A stretch of DNA of 64,000 bases from Bacillus aerolatus (GCF_009183655.1 NZ_WEIO01000005.1:62001-126000); one strand, 5' to 3'; positions 17,485-27,056 are shown, numbered from the stretch's first letter. The notes: a model not told the origin generated them from the letters alone. A program made the numbers and translations.

Positions 17485-18873
17485 ATGTTTACATTTACTA
17501 CTAGTATCAGCAAGCTTCTTATGCCGTTTATCTGTTTGCTGCTTCTTACGGCTTGCTCTAATACGCCTGAGGAAAAGCCAAGTGAAACGGAAAAATCAGC
17601 AGAGGCCACCCCGGCTGAAAAGATTCCGAAAGCAGGAAGAACAGCTGAAGAAATGATTACACAAAAACCGGGCTGGTTAATGAAAAAGCATTTTGATAAA
17701 GACATTGAAGCCGTGAAAACGATCGATTGGTACAAATACCGCAACTTTTACGATGATACGTTTAAACCAATTATGGAAAAAGAAGTGGGGAATTATTTTC
17801 AGGAGCATAAGAACTTAACGAGTGATGAAGTGTATGACTACCTTGTGTATACGCTCGGTTCAGGACAATATGAAAGGTTTTACGAGCCGCTCTCTTCTTT
17901 TGATCACGGCTTTCAAGCACCTGACTTGCCGACCGGGGAAGATACCGTCGAGAAGGAGCAAAAACAAGCCAATGTCGTCGTATTAATGGATGCGAGCGGC
18001 AGCATGAAAGCCGAAGTTCCTGGCGGAGTGAAAATGGATTTAGCGAAAGAAACGATTCAAGCTTTCGCTTCTGAACTTCCGAAAGAAACAAACATTTCAT
18101 TGCTCGCCTATGGCCACGTTGGAACCGGAAGCGATGCGGATAAGGTAAAATCATGCCAGGCGATCGAATCTGTTTTTCCTTTGGCAAAATATGATAAAGC
18201 TTCCTTTAACGAGGCGGCCGATTCCTTTCAAGCGAGCGGCTGGACACCGCTTGCCGGTGCGATTAACAAAGCCTCTGATATCCTTTCTGCTTATCCGTCT
18301 GATGAGTATGCCAACATCGTTTATATCGTCAGCGACGGCGTGGAAACGTGCGACGGTGATCCCGTCGCAGCAGCTAAAAAGCTGCAGGTACAAAACATTC
18401 AAGCGAAGGTGAATATTATCGGCTTCAATGTGGATGATCCGGGTCAGAAGCAATTAAAGGAAGTGGCTGAAGCGGGCGATGGAGAGTATGTCACCGTCAA
18501 AACAAAAAACGAACTGGAAACACAAATCATTAAAAAGTGGCGACCTTCCATCTTTGAGATTATCGGAAAACAAGGCGTGCCGCTCAGTCAATACGCGAAC
18601 AAAACAGCTGAACTCATCGACTACAAAGTTCACTTAACAGATTTAAGCAACTATGAAAAAAGCCGGATCGTGAACGCCGTTTACTTTTTACATGATAAAG
18701 ACCTCATCGATGAAAAAATAAAAGAAGAAGTAAAATCCCTTGCAGAAGAAATGAATGAACTGCGCAACGAACATTTTACTAAATTACATGACATCAAAAA
18801 ACAAGAACTCGAAGATGCTAAAAACGACATTGATCAGGAAGTTTCAGAGTGGAAGGAACAGTGGGAGGAATGA
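17485..18873 (+). CDS. VWA-domain lipoprotein
   Basis: A 462-residue secreted lipoprotein. The signal peptide ends in LLTAC (cysteine near residue 24), so it should be anchored on the outer face of the membrane. A von Willebrand A domain spans about 160-345 with the MIDAS motif DASGS near residue 168, the threonine in SGWTPLAGAI and the aspartate in VSDGVETCDGD. The C-terminal third is charged and helical. AGGAGG lies 8 bases before ATG. VWA lipoproteins of this kind are widespread in Bacillus but without a defined function. Cysteines near 235 and 290 could form a disulphide. Confidence 0.88.
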   Translation: MFTFTTSISKLLMPFICLLLLTACSNTPEEKPSETEKSAEATPAEKIPKAGRTAEEMITQKPGWLMKKHFDKDIEAVKTIDWYKYRNFYDDTFKPIMEKEVGNYFQEHKNLTSDEVYDYLVYTLGSGQYERFYEPLSSFDHGFQAPDLPTGEDTVEKEQKQANVVVLMDASGSMKAEVPGGVKMDLAKETIQAFASELPKETNISLLAYGHVGTGSDADKVKSCQAIESVFPLAKYDKASFNEAADSFQASGWTPLAGAINKASDILSAYPSDEYANIVYIVSDGVETCDGDPVAAAKKLQVQNIQAKVNIIGFNVDDPGQKQLKEVAEAGDGEYVTVKTKNELETQIIKKWRPSIFEIIGKQGVPLSQYANKTAELIDYKVHLTDLSNYEKSRIVNAVYFLHDKDLIDEKIKEEVKSLAEEMNELRNEHFTKLHDIKKQELEDAKNDIDQEVSEWKEQWEE

Positions 18874-18882
18874 CAAATAAAC

Positions 18883-18922
18883 AGCTTAAGAACCCAAGGC
18901 GTTTGCCTTGGGTTCTTAAGCT
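18883..18922 (+). terminator. Terminator of the VWA lipoprotein gene
   Basis: AGCTTAAGAACCCAAGGC and its complement give an 18-bp perfect stem with a 4-base loop, 10 bp after the stop. The T-tract is absent, so termination may rely on the very strong stem. Confidence 0.75.
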
Positions 18923-19015
18923 GCCTAAACTCGCAACCGGATCCATTGCCTTCTGTCGTTTTAATTGCTTGAGATTGAATGGCGTCTTCTATTTAACGTA
19001 GTCATAGAACGCTTA

Positions 19016-19177
19016 TTAACCTTTAGCTTTTTTTCCTTTTCTTTTTCTTTTTTTCTTTCTATTTTTTTTCAAACCCGTGATTTCATCTTCCAATTCAGTC
19101 ATTTTCTTTTCCATCTCTTCTATTCTTTCTAACAAGCCTTTCGGAAGGTGATTCTCGCTGATTCTTTGAAACGACAT
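19016..19177 (-). CDS. Small basic coiled-coil protein (53 aa)
   Basis: A short gene with AGGAG 9 bases before ATG. The first 35 residues hold heptad-like leucine/isoleucine/methionine spacing (LLERIEEMEKKMTELEDEI), predicting a coiled coil. The last 17 residues are almost entirely lysine, arginine and glycine (for example KKKRKRKGKK). Such a basic tail would bind nucleic acid or the cell surface. I do not recognise a family. The good ribosome site and codon-level coherence support it as real. Confidence 0.6.
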   Translation of the reverse strand: MSFQRISENHLPKGLLERIEEMEKKMTELEDEITGLKKNRKKKRKRKGKKAKG

Positions 19178-19202
19178 GAAGTTCATCTCCTATCCAGTAA
19201 AA

Positions 19203-19233
19203 AAACAGTCAAAGGGACATCCAATGACTGTTT
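19203..19233 (-). terminator. Terminator downstream of the SLH/DUF3298 gene
   Basis: AAACAGTCA and its complement followed by a T-run on the reverse strand, 80 bp after the stop at 19311. It lies between that gene and the small coiled-coil gene, so the two are separate transcripts. Confidence 0.7.
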
Positions 19234-19310
19234 CATTACGTTTAATACCATTAATTATGATTTTCTTAGTTCAGTTATTACTAGATAGAAAACCTACTTC
19301 TTGCAAAGGA

Positions 19311-20486
19311 TCAGCGTATCAGTGAATACGGCAAAGTGAACTCTCTAATTCCTTCTGCATATGAGCCATATTCATAAGGGTTAAAGTACATTACAAACCC
19401 TGTGTTTGTCATATAAAATTGGTATTGATGGTCATCTAAACTTTCGAGCCCATCCCAGGAGATGTTCCGCAAAGCATATGCCTGGGCGTTAATCCGGTCA
19501 ATAACTGCCCGCTTATAATTTGATTTCAGTGCGAGATCATCAAGCGACATAAAATGGTCGTTTTTCACGTCATAATTGTCGGAGAAAAGCTGTCCATACC
19601 CATGCGCACCGCCTGTATATTGAAAGTCTTCAAAAACAACACTTACATAATTCACATCAGCGCGGGCTACTTTGTAGGAAACGTCATATTCATAATACTT
19701 GCCCATCCAATCGTCTTCCCGAGCAAGATCCATAATTTCCTTTCGGATATTAACGAGCTCTTTGCCTGTTTCCACATAATAATTGTTCAAAGAGTCAAAA
19801 TTCTGTACGCCATTCGTATCTTTAAATTGTGGATAAAATATGCCTTCAGCTGCCTTTTTCGGATAAGAAACCACGCTCATTCTAAACTTTTTATTGAGCG
19901 CCCGGGCAGTGAAAACAGCAAACTGCGCGCGCGTAACGACACCTGACGGATTATATTTAGTGGCCGTATATCCAGATGTAATTCCATTAGCAACAAGCGG
20001 GCTGACATAAGGAGAACCCCAATAAGCCCTCGTCATATCTTCCCATTCGACCGGTACGGATCCTGATAAAGAAAAGGCTTCCTTCGTAATCTTTGCCATT
20101 TCAACACGTTTTAACTGTCCATTTGGGTTAAAGTTTGCTGCTTTTGAAAACCAGCCAGCGTTTACAGCGGCGGCAATTTCTTTATAAAACGGGTGCGATG
20201 CCGGCACGTCTTTAAATCCCGGGTTCGGCACATTCGTCAACGGCAACTTTTTCGCACGCACAAGGATGGCGGCTGCCTGAGCTCGAGTAACCGGTGCATC
20301 TTTGTTGAACTTTCCATTTGAACCACCTTTTAATACACCCAATTCACTCAAATAATAAACTTCCTTTGCACTCCAGTGAGTCGATGGCACATCTGAATAA
20401 ACAGCCGCCTCTATGTTTGATGTTGGAAAAAAGCACAAAAGTAAAACGGCAAGTAAAGCAACTTGTATTCTTTTTGTTAGATTCAT
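19311..20486 (-). CDS. S-layer homology protein with C-terminal DUF3298-like domain
   Basis: A 391-residue exported protein. A signal peptide (residues 1-28, ending IEA-AV) is followed by three SLH repeats at about 30-75, 88-130 and 148-195, each with the pattern W...V..L...G...G...G.F.P...VTRAQ. SLH domains bind pyruvylated cell-wall polymer, so the protein sits on the wall. The C-terminal part (about 225-391) has the YTGGAHGYG and LDDLALKS-like features of DUF3298/RsiV-type domains, some of which bind muramyl chains or lysozyme. Function unknown. Confidence 0.85.
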   Translation of the reverse strand: MNLTKRIQVALLAVLLLCFFPTSNIEAAVYSDVPSTHWSAKEVYYLSELGVLKGGSNGKFNKDAPVTRAQAAAILVRAKKLPLTNVPNPGFKDVPASHPFYKEIAAAVNAGWFSKAANFNPNGQLKRVEMAKITKEAFSLSGSVPVEWEDMTRAYWGSPYVSPLVANGITSGYTATKYNPSGVVTRAQFAVFTARALNKKFRMSVVSYPKKAAEGIFYPQFKDTNGVQNFDSLNNYYVETGKELVNIRKEIMDLAREDDWMGKYYEYDVSYKVARADVNYVSVVFEDFQYTGGAHGYGQLFSDNYDVKNDHFMSLDDLALKSNYKRAVIDRINAQAYALRNISWDGLESLDDHQYQFYMTNTGFVMYFNPYEYGSYAEGIREFTLPYSLIR

Positions 20487-20805
20487 TTCTCCACCCCTTT
20501 TTCAATTTTCCGAATTATATGATGATAAATTCATAATACCATATTACTATTTTAGTTTTATACATGTTTCATGAATTAGTGGTCATACAAACATTTTTGA
20601 TGGCGGAGCAGCTTGCTTTAAAATATCTCTGCATGCGAAGAGTACCTGACACTAATTCCGCCTAAACAGAACGAATTACAAAAATAGGAAGATGGATTTA
20701 ATTGTGAAAACCGATGATTAAAACTTATAATTAGAGAGAGTAGATGGTGAGACTTTAGGTACAACCCTTGCATTCATATGAGCAATGTTCAGAAAGGAAG
20801 GTGGA

Positions 20806-21948
20806 ATGTTGAGGAGCTTATTTCATACTTTAATAACTTTATTCATTTTATTCGTCTCGTGGCCTTTTATCGAAAAACAAATAGAAAAAACGGATGTTTC
20901 CCCCGCATTAGAGAAAATCAAATCGGATATATATGCTTTTAAGGAAAATCCCGAAGTTTCAGCAGTGTTTGATAGTCTTTCGGGAAGCTTTTATCAGCTA
21001 GTAGGCAAGCTGGATGAGACGGCCTCCCTGTCGCAAAACCAGGAACAAACGGGGACCAAGCACGTTGAAAAACCGAATTTAGAAAGGCCAATGGAACAAG
21101 CTTTCTCGATCCATAATATTGAACTGATGGATAGTAAAGAAAAGGTGGAACAACTTCTCGGCCCCTCCAAACGCTCCTCTTATAATGAATACGGAACCGA
21201 GTGGCATGCTTATCATAAAGACTATCAAAACTTTTTGATGGTCGCCTATGATGAAAACAATAAAGTGGCGGGCCTTTATACAAACCAAGATTTAATCGCT
21301 TCAGTAAGCGGGATAAAACTCGGAAGCCCAAAAGACACGGTTCTTCAGAAATTAGGGACACCCTTAAGCCAGATACGCAAAGGGTTGGTCTATATTCAGC
21401 TTCAAGAAGATCAAGACTATGACGTATTCATGCTTGATGGCAGCTATGTAACGGTGTTTTATGACAAACACAAAAACAATACAGTTACTGCCATCCAACT
21501 CATTAACGAAGAGCTGGAACAGAAAAAGAACGATTTTTACACAAAGGCCAGTGAACCGTTAAAAGAAGGCTTTGAGTATCAATTGTTTGATTTAACAAAC
21601 GCCGACCGCGTCAATCATCATCTCCCTGTTCTAAAATGGGATAACAAAGTGAAAGAAACCGCAAGAAAACATAGTATGGATATGGCTGAACAAAGTTACT
21701 TTTCCCATACAAATCTTAAAGGGCAGTCTCCATTCGATCGGATGAAAGAAGATGAAATTTTCTTCACAACAGCCGGAGAAAATTTGGCATACGGACAATT
21801 CAGCAGCATCTTTGCACACGAAGGCCTCATGAATTCCCTCGGACACCGAGAAAACATCCTCCGTCCGGAATATCGCTTTTTAGGTGTAGGAGTAGCTTTT
21901 AATGAGGAATCACAACCTTACTATACAGAAAATTTCTTTACGAAATAG
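20806..21948 (+). CDS. CAP/SCP-domain protein, YlbC-like
   Basis: About 380 residues. An N-terminal hydrophobic segment (LFHTLITLFILFVSWPFI) anchors or exports the protein. The middle (about 105-240) matches the CAP-associated domain of YlbC-like proteins, with two related halves (IELMDSKEKVEQLLGP and GIKLGSPKDTVLQKLG). The C-terminal CAP domain (about 255-380) carries the HSMDMAEQSYFSHTNLKGQSPFDRM, AGENLA and GHRENIL motifs. I chose the second ATG (20806) because AAGGAAGGTGG precedes it; the frame is open from 20785. The upstream 20487-20805 region shows no gene or clear motif. Confidence 0.88.
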   Translation: MLRSLFHTLITLFILFVSWPFIEKQIEKTDVSPALEKIKSDIYAFKENPEVSAVFDSLSGSFYQLVGKLDETASLSQNQEQTGTKHVEKPNLERPMEQAFSIHNIELMDSKEKVEQLLGPSKRSSYNEYGTEWHAYHKDYQNFLMVAYDENNKVAGLYTNQDLIASVSGIKLGSPKDTVLQKLGTPLSQIRKGLVYIQLQEDQDYDVFMLDGSYVTVFYDKHKNNTVTAIQLINEELEQKKNDFYTKASEPLKEGFEYQLFDLTNADRVNHHLPVLKWDNKVKETARKHSMDMAEQSYFSHTNLKGQSPFDRMKEDEIFFTTAGENLAYGQFSSIFAHEGLMNSLGHRENILRPEYRFLGVGVAFNEESQPYYTENFFTK

Positions 21949-21954
21949 TTTACT

Positions 21955-21977
21955 GGGCTGAATGAACAATTCAGCCC
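21955..21977 (+). terminator. Terminator of the CAP-domain gene
   Basis: GGGCTGAAT and its exact complement with a 5-base loop, 6 bp after the stop; followed by CATTTGTTG, a weak T-tract. Confidence 0.75.
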
Positions 21978-22128
21978 ATTTGTTGTGGGAAATGTGAATT
22001 CACTCTTGTTGTTGCTTTCAAACGGAAAATAGTTCATGAACCCATATTTTTTCCTATTCAAATTGATTATTTTCAATCAACATCAAGAGACCCCAGCAAA
22101 ACTAGAATCTTCTTTGTGTAAGTTAAAA

Positions 22129-22220
22129 TTAACGAAAAAGTGGAGGAAACCCTGGTGGTTGTTGATTCACTTGCTTTACCGTTGTTTCTTGCGAATACAG
22201 AATCAACCGTGTTGACCTGA
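22129..22220 (-). pseudogene. Relic of flagellin 3' exon with degraded group I intron end
   Basis: On the reverse strand 22181-22129 reads CGGTAAAGCAAG...AACAACCACC...CGTTAA, matching the flagellin C-terminal exon at 38772-38824 (KQANQQPQGVLQLLR) with substitutions (KQVNQQPPGFPPLFR). The bases just upstream resemble the decayed 3' end of the associated group I intron (GATTCTGTATTC). No other flagellin sequence is nearby. The remainder of 21978-22252 is without a gene. Confidence 0.7.
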
Positions 22221-22252
22221 TTCGATAATTCGAGTGGCGACAGGCCCATTTC

Positions 22253-23182
22253 TTACGTTTGCAGTTTTCGAATCTCATCTTCAGATAGCTCGGTCAACTT
22301 CGCAATCAGCTCTATGGAAAACCCTTCTTTCAACATACTCTTTGCGATTTTCCGTTGACCTTCTTCTCTCTCCAACTTGACCAACTCCCCAAATGTAGGC
22401 GGCAAGTTGTTTCGATCTAAATACATCATTTCCATCTCCTCCTGCGAGAGAATAATTTCATTTCGAAGCTTTTTAGACAGTTCTATTGGAATTTGTAGTA
22501 AGTAGTCAATGAAGTAAATTAATGTAGACAAATAGATGCGTCGTTCTTCTTGGGGATAAGCGTTTCTTTGTAAAATTAATTGGATTAACTGGCATTTGAA
22601 GCGATAGCGTTTCTCGGCGTCCTTTTTGGCCTCATTGGCAAATTTGCCCGCCAATACAGCGATAGCGAATGGATTATTTGATTCCATAAGCTCTTGTTCA
22701 TCGTAATCAGTAAACTTGAACATATTATATTCATACGTTAATGCGGTGCCGTGAGACGAGCGATGATACATGTGAGGACGAAACTGTTTGGAAGCATCCG
22801 TTAACAGCGCAACTGCTACAATGTCCCGGTCGTACTTATCAAAGATCCGATAATAATAACGAAACATTCTTTTTGAAAAACTTGGATCAGGGTTCCCCTG
22901 CACTTCAATGTGAATCAAAATCCACCTTTCCTCGCCGCTTTTTAAAAACACCTTCACGATTTGATCGGCTACTTGCTTGCCTTTCTTTTCTTGAATGATC
23001 TCTTGAAAAAGCTCCTGCTGCAAAAATTCAGGTTCTTTTACAAATTCAATCTCTTCGTACAAGTCAGGCGCAAAAAACAACACAAACTCTTCAAACAGCT
23101 CGCGGATCAATTTCTTCCAGAGACCATCATAGTCGACCGCACCGTATTCGCGCGGCTTCTCTAGCACCAAGCTATTTATCAC
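22253..23182 (-). CDS. Rpn/PD-(D/E)XK nuclease-family protein (transposase_31-like)
   Basis: About 309 residues of the Rpn recombination-promoting nuclease family. The start region LVLEKPREYGAVDYDGLWKKLIRELFEEFV, the D-L-x-E core with VKVFLKSGEERWILIHIEVQGNPDPSFSKRMFRYYYRI (E-V-Q as catalytic E-x-K-like position), and the C-terminal EEGQRKIAKSMLKEGFSIELIAKLTELSEDEIRKL tail are typical. The frame is open to 23284, but GGAGGG upstream of the GTG at 23182 suggests that start; ATG at 23206 is an alternative. Family members nick DNA and act on recombination; several have phase-variable or defence-like roles. A broken copy lies at 8.4 kb. Confidence 0.85.
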   Translation of the reverse strand: MINSLVLEKPREYGAVDYDGLWKKLIRELFEEFVLFFAPDLYEEIEFVKEPEFLQQELFQEIIQEKKGKQVADQIVKVFLKSGEERWILIHIEVQGNPDPSFSKRMFRYYYRIFDKYDRDIVAVALLTDASKQFRPHMYHRSSHGTALTYEYNMFKFTDYDEQELMESNNPFAIAVLAGKFANEAKKDAEKRYRFKCQLIQLILQRNAYPQEERRIYLSTLIYFIDYLLQIPIELSKKLRNEIILSQEEMEMMYLDRNNLPPTFGELVKLEREEGQRKIAKSMLKEGFSIELIAKLTELSEDEIRKLQT

Positions 23183-23395
23183 TAATATATCACACCCTCC
23201 ATTCATATTATACATCCATAATAACACAAAAAAGAAACATGCGTTCGTAATTAACACTCGACAATTTTCGAGCAGTGACAGCACTTTGCCGAGCCGGTAT
23301 ATTACCTCATAATCAAGGATAGACTGGGAGACAGAACATTGGGAAATTATAGGCGTTGAAGAGAATGCCCATATACAAGAAGGGAGGATACTGCG

Positions 23396-23881
23396 ATGGA
23401 TGAAGCCGGACTTCTAAAAAATAATAGAAATGATGCCGCTCGCTCTGCTTACTCGGCCCGCAATCTCTGGTCAGGTTTCCTGTTCGGACTTGGACTTATT
23501 GCCTTTATAGACGAAACTGTTTTTCATCAACTTCTGCACTGGCATCATTTTTATGATAAATCCACGACTAACATTGGACTAGTCTCAGATGGGTTGTTCC
23601 ATGCTTTTAGCTGGTTTGCGACGATCGGTTCCTTGTTTATGTTTGCAGATCTCCGCCGCCGAAACGCACTGTGGCTTACAAAATGGTGGGGAGGAGTTTT
23701 GCTCGGAGCAGGCACGTTTCAGTTATACGACGGGATCATCCAGCACAAACTCATGCGCCTACACCAAATCCGCTATGTGGAACCCATTCTTCCCTACGAT
23801 TTAGTATGGAACATAACAGCTGCCGCTATGATTATAGCAGGAGCCGCCCTTATCGTTCGCACACGACGGGAATCACAGTAG
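23396..23881 (+). CDS. DUF2243 membrane protein
   Basis: A 161-residue protein with four membrane segments and conserved histidines (FHQLLHWHHFYD near 45, HAFSWF near 70, QHKLMRLHQIR near 120), as in DUF2243. These histidines could bind haem or metal. GGGAGG is 8 bases before ATG. It is followed 14 bp later by a ctaG-like gene, the usual neighbour, so a link to respiratory oxidase assembly or copper handling is likely but unproven. Confidence 0.88.
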   Translation: MDEAGLLKNNRNDAARSAYSARNLWSGFLFGLGLIAFIDETVFHQLLHWHHFYDKSTTNIGLVSDGLFHAFSWFATIGSLFMFADLRRRNALWLTKWWGGVLLGAGTFQLYDGIIQHKLMRLHQIRYVEPILPYDLVWNITAAAMIIAGAALIVRTRRESQ

Positions 23882-23895
23882 AGGGGGCGTAACAA

Positions 23896-24702
23896 TTGAA
23901 TCACGAATATATCGATCACACCATTGGTCTTTCCTTACAACTTATTTTAGCCGTACTGTTTGTGCTGGCGCTCGTTATATATGCTGGGGCTGGACTTTTA
24001 TCCAGTACACGAAGTCACTTAAAAAAATGGCCAAAGTACCGTTACGTCCTCTGGATTTTGGGCGTTATTAGTGCTGCTGCAGCGATAGTCGGACCTCTAG
24101 CCGCTCGCGCTCATTCCGACTTCACAGCACACATGCTCGGTCATCTGCTGCTTGGAATGCTTGCCCCTCTGCTCCTCGTTCTTGCTGCACCGATGACCCT
24201 GCTTTTACGAACGCTTAGCGTAACGAAAGCGCGCCGTCTTTCAAGAATAATGAAGAGCTGGCCAGTACGTACGGTTAGTCATCCCATCACCGCATCTTTT
24301 CTTAATATCGGAGGACTGTGGATATTGTATACGACGAGTTTGTACGCGGACATGCAAGAGAATATCCTTTTACATCTAGTCGTGCATATCCACGTATTCT
24401 TAGCAGGTTATGTTTTTACAGCATCCATGATTTATATTGACCCCACTCCCCATCGATTAAGTTTTATTTACCGGGCCATCGCATTAGTGCTCGCCTTAGC
24501 CGGTCATGCGATCCTATCCAAGTACATCTATGCTTACCCGCCTACTGGTGTACCTACAGCACAAGCAGAAATGGGCGGCATGCTCATGTACTACGGCGGA
24601 GATGCCATTGATCTTACTCTTATCTCTATCCTGTGCTTTCAATGGTTCAGAGCAACCCGGCCTCGAACACCATTATCCATGAGCCGGTCCATGCACTCTT
24701 AA
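23896..24702 (+). CDS. ctaG: CtaG-family cytochrome c oxidase assembly protein (caa3 type)
   Basis: A 268-residue membrane protein with about seven helices. The HSDFTAHMLGHLLLGMLAPLLLVLAAPMTLLLRTL stretch (residues about 75-108), with paired histidines, and the later LHLVVHIHVFLAGYVFTASMIYIDPTPHR stretch are the family hallmarks. CtaG helps insert copper into caa3-type cytochrome oxidase. Start is TTG with GAGGGGGCG 6 bases upstream. It overlaps no other gene; the oxidase genes are not in the window. Confidence 0.88.
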   Translation: MNHEYIDHTIGLSLQLILAVLFVLALVIYAGAGLLSSTRSHLKKWPKYRYVLWILGVISAAAAIVGPLAARAHSDFTAHMLGHLLLGMLAPLLLVLAAPMTLLLRTLSVTKARRLSRIMKSWPVRTVSHPITASFLNIGGLWILYTTSLYADMQENILLHLVVHIHVFLAGYVFTASMIYIDPTPHRLSFIYRAIALVLALAGHAILSKYIYAYPPTGVPTAQAEMGGMLMYYGGDAIDLTLISILCFQWFRATRPRTPLSMSRSMHS

Positions 24703-24782
24703 ACATTGAAAAAGAGAACAAAGCAGGAGCGTTAACTTCGGGAAGCGGCAGCACCAAGACTATCTTTTTTCAAAAAGAAAAA

Positions 24783-24803
24783 GAGCAACCGCCATGGTTA
24801 CTC
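24783..24803 (-). terminator. Terminator of fliD
   Basis: GAGTAACC...GGTTGCTC stem followed by TTTTTCTTTTT on the reverse strand. About 28 bases of this terminator are identical to the one after the yjfB copy at 33.2 kb. Confidence 0.85.
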
Positions 24804-24842
24804 ATTTATTGCTCTTCCTATCTTCCCGCCAAGATGCGGCTA

Positions 24843-26948
24843 TTAGCCGCCAAACTGATTCATCAAAAACATCGATTGTTCATTCGAGCGCTGGATCGCC
24901 TTTTCCATCGCGGTGAACTGGCGCCAGTAGCGGTCTTCAATCTGCGTGAGCCGATCTTCAAAGCTGTCGATCCGGCTGTCCAAGCCTCTAAGTGTCCGTC
25001 CGATCGCAAATTGCTGAAGCGTGGAAAAAGAATTACCCGCTTTTTCTTTCAATTGATCCATCGTACCGGTGACTGTATCGTATAGACGTTGAATGACTCC
25101 TTTTTGGCCGGCCGTTGTTCCATCCCCGCGGAAAAAATTCTCGACAGATTCCGGATCTTCTTCAATCGCTTTACGGAGCTTAGACTCACTAATTTCCAGT
25201 TTCCCGCCTTCTAAATAGTTGGCAGTAGTCGTGATTCCCAGCTTAGCGAGCTGATTAAACATACCAGATACTTTGTCATTTGCCACAGGCTGCGAAAAGT
25301 TCATCCGCATATTCGTTAAGACGCTTGCCAGCAGAGGGTCCCGGCGCAGCAATCCGCTTTTCGCTTTTTCCTCCCATTGTTCTTGCTGCTTATCTGACAG
25401 TTGTTCACGCTGCATGTCTGTCAGCGGCGTATAGCTGCGGTATCTGTCTTCACTCGTCTTCTTTTGGATTTTATCGATGAGTTCGTTGTATTTGTTGACG
25501 AATTCTTTGATATTCTCAAAGACTTTATTACTGTCATTATTGATCGATATACTAACAGGCGTGTTATCTGTAAATGTTTGTTTTAACGTAAATGATACGC
25601 CGTTCATCTCAAATGTATTAGAATTTCGTTCAGTTGACAGGCCGTTTATCGTAAAAACAGCATTTTCTCCGCCTGTTTCGGTAGAGTTCGAAAATTTTAA
25701 TAAATCATTGATGAAACTTCCAGTCGTCTGAATTTCACTATCCGTTGCATCATCATACGTACCAGGCGATGTTGGAGAAGAGTCACCGCCTCTAAAGTTT
25801 CCTGTTTCCGTGCGTGTCAAGGAAATCCGGTCAGAGAACGTATCATAAAACATAGAAATCCCCGCGTTCGCACTGTTCACTTTATTAATCACTTGATTCA
25901 TTGATTCAGATGCTTCAATGAGAAACTTTTCTTTTACCTCTCCCTTTGAGGTATGGGAAGTAATATTGAAAGCGGCATAATCCTGTTTATATGTTACCTC
26001 TACGACGGTGTCTTTCGCCTGCTCATTGTCGAAAATCACTTTTCCCATATCTAAGTTGATTTTGCCTATAATTTCTCCTGATCCTTCGGCTGCCAGCTGT
26101 GTATACCCTTCACCGTCGGCTGAACCGCTTAGTTTGTAGGTCGTCGTTGTACCTCCCTTCGTCACCTTTAAAGAGAAATCAGTGTCTGTAAGGCCTGCTT
26201 TAGAAAGCTGCATTTCCTTAGTTGCCTCAGTAAATGTCTTTGTCTCTACCTTTTGGTCAATTATATAATCCACTTTAATAACAGCATCTTTCTTAGGAGC
26301 TGTCTTAAATGTCAGCTTGCCATCCTGGCTTAAAAATACTTCATCATCAACAAGTACTTTATTAGGATCAGTCGTAATATTAAAAGCTTTTCCATCTACT
26401 TTTACAGTCATATCACCCGACTTGTCCGTAAGAATCTTTTCTCCTGTTTTCAAACCGATTTCAACTGTCGCATCGGTGCCATTAGCCGTTAGAGTAGCTC
26501 TTCCAACGACACCTTTTTCCCACGTAAAACTGCCGCCAGCTCCAAATTTAGTTTGCTGGCTGCGAAGGCTTTGAGAAGCATCCACCTTATCAGTAGAGCT
26601 TCCGGAAATGGAACCGGCATTGATTCTCGTTGCTGCACTCGCTAGCTGCTCTACCTTACTGATCGAATAAGAAGCTTGCGAAGCTGCACTGCTCGCCGTT
26701 GCTGTTACCCTTTCCTCATTTGTAGATGACGTCGTTCTTGCACGGTATCTAGTCGTCAGTTTCATCTGTGTCAATTCTGACCGGAAATCTAACAGCAGCG
26801 TATTCATAGATCGATAATCATCGCGCTGCCACTCTAATGTTTGTTTCTTTTGCTTGAGCTTATCAAGTGGCATCCGCTCCGCTTTCATTAAGTCACTTAC
26901 GAGCGAATCGATATCCATCCCGCTCGCCAATCCGCCAATTCGAACCAT
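24843..26948 (-). CDS. fliD: Flagellar filament cap protein FliD
   Basis: A 701-residue hook-associated protein 2. FliD_N is clear (IGGLASGMDIDSLVSDLMKAERMPLDKLKQKKQTLEWQRDDYR), with FliD_C in the last 250 residues, ending in a coiled coil (DRYWRQFTAMEKAIQRSNEQSMFLMNQFGG). It caps the filament and folds incoming flagellin. It is longer than Bacillus subtilis FliD (about 500) because of an expanded central region (about 110-350) with repeated TVKVD/VEVTYKQ segments, probably surface-exposed domains. It stands alone: fliS and fliT are not adjacent and hag is 14 kb away, unlike the usual hag-fliD-fliS-fliT order. A sigma-D promoter lies upstream. Confidence 0.95.
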   Translation of the reverse strand: MVRIGGLASGMDIDSLVSDLMKAERMPLDKLKQKKQTLEWQRDDYRSMNTLLLDFRSELTQMKLTTRYRARTTSSTNEERVTATASSAASQASYSISKVEQLASAATRINAGSISGSSTDKVDASQSLRSQQTKFGAGGSFTWEKGVVGRATLTANGTDATVEIGLKTGEKILTDKSGDMTVKVDGKAFNITTDPNKVLVDDEVFLSQDGKLTFKTAPKKDAVIKVDYIIDQKVETKTFTEATKEMQLSKAGLTDTDFSLKVTKGGTTTTYKLSGSADGEGYTQLAAEGSGEIIGKINLDMGKVIFDNEQAKDTVVEVTYKQDYAAFNITSHTSKGEVKEKFLIEASESMNQVINKVNSANAGISMFYDTFSDRISLTRTETGNFRGGDSSPTSPGTYDDATDSEIQTTGSFINDLLKFSNSTETGGENAVFTINGLSTERNSNTFEMNGVSFTLKQTFTDNTPVSISINNDSNKVFENIKEFVNKYNELIDKIQKKTSEDRYRSYTPLTDMQREQLSDKQQEQWEEKAKSGLLRRDPLLASVLTNMRMNFSQPVANDKVSGMFNQLAKLGITTTANYLEGGKLEISESKLRKAIEEDPESVENFFRGDGTTAGQKGVIQRLYDTVTGTMDQLKEKAGNSFSTLQQFAIGRTLRGLDSRIDSFEDRLTQIEDRYWRQFTAMEKAIQRSNEQSMFLMNQFGG

Positions 26949-27056
26949 TTACACCCAACTCCTATATTTTTTAGTCGACCAGCAGCTCAAATAATCTGCT
27001 TTGGTGACTGATCCGCTATATGTAACTATCTCTTCCGATTATCTTTTCCAATATTT

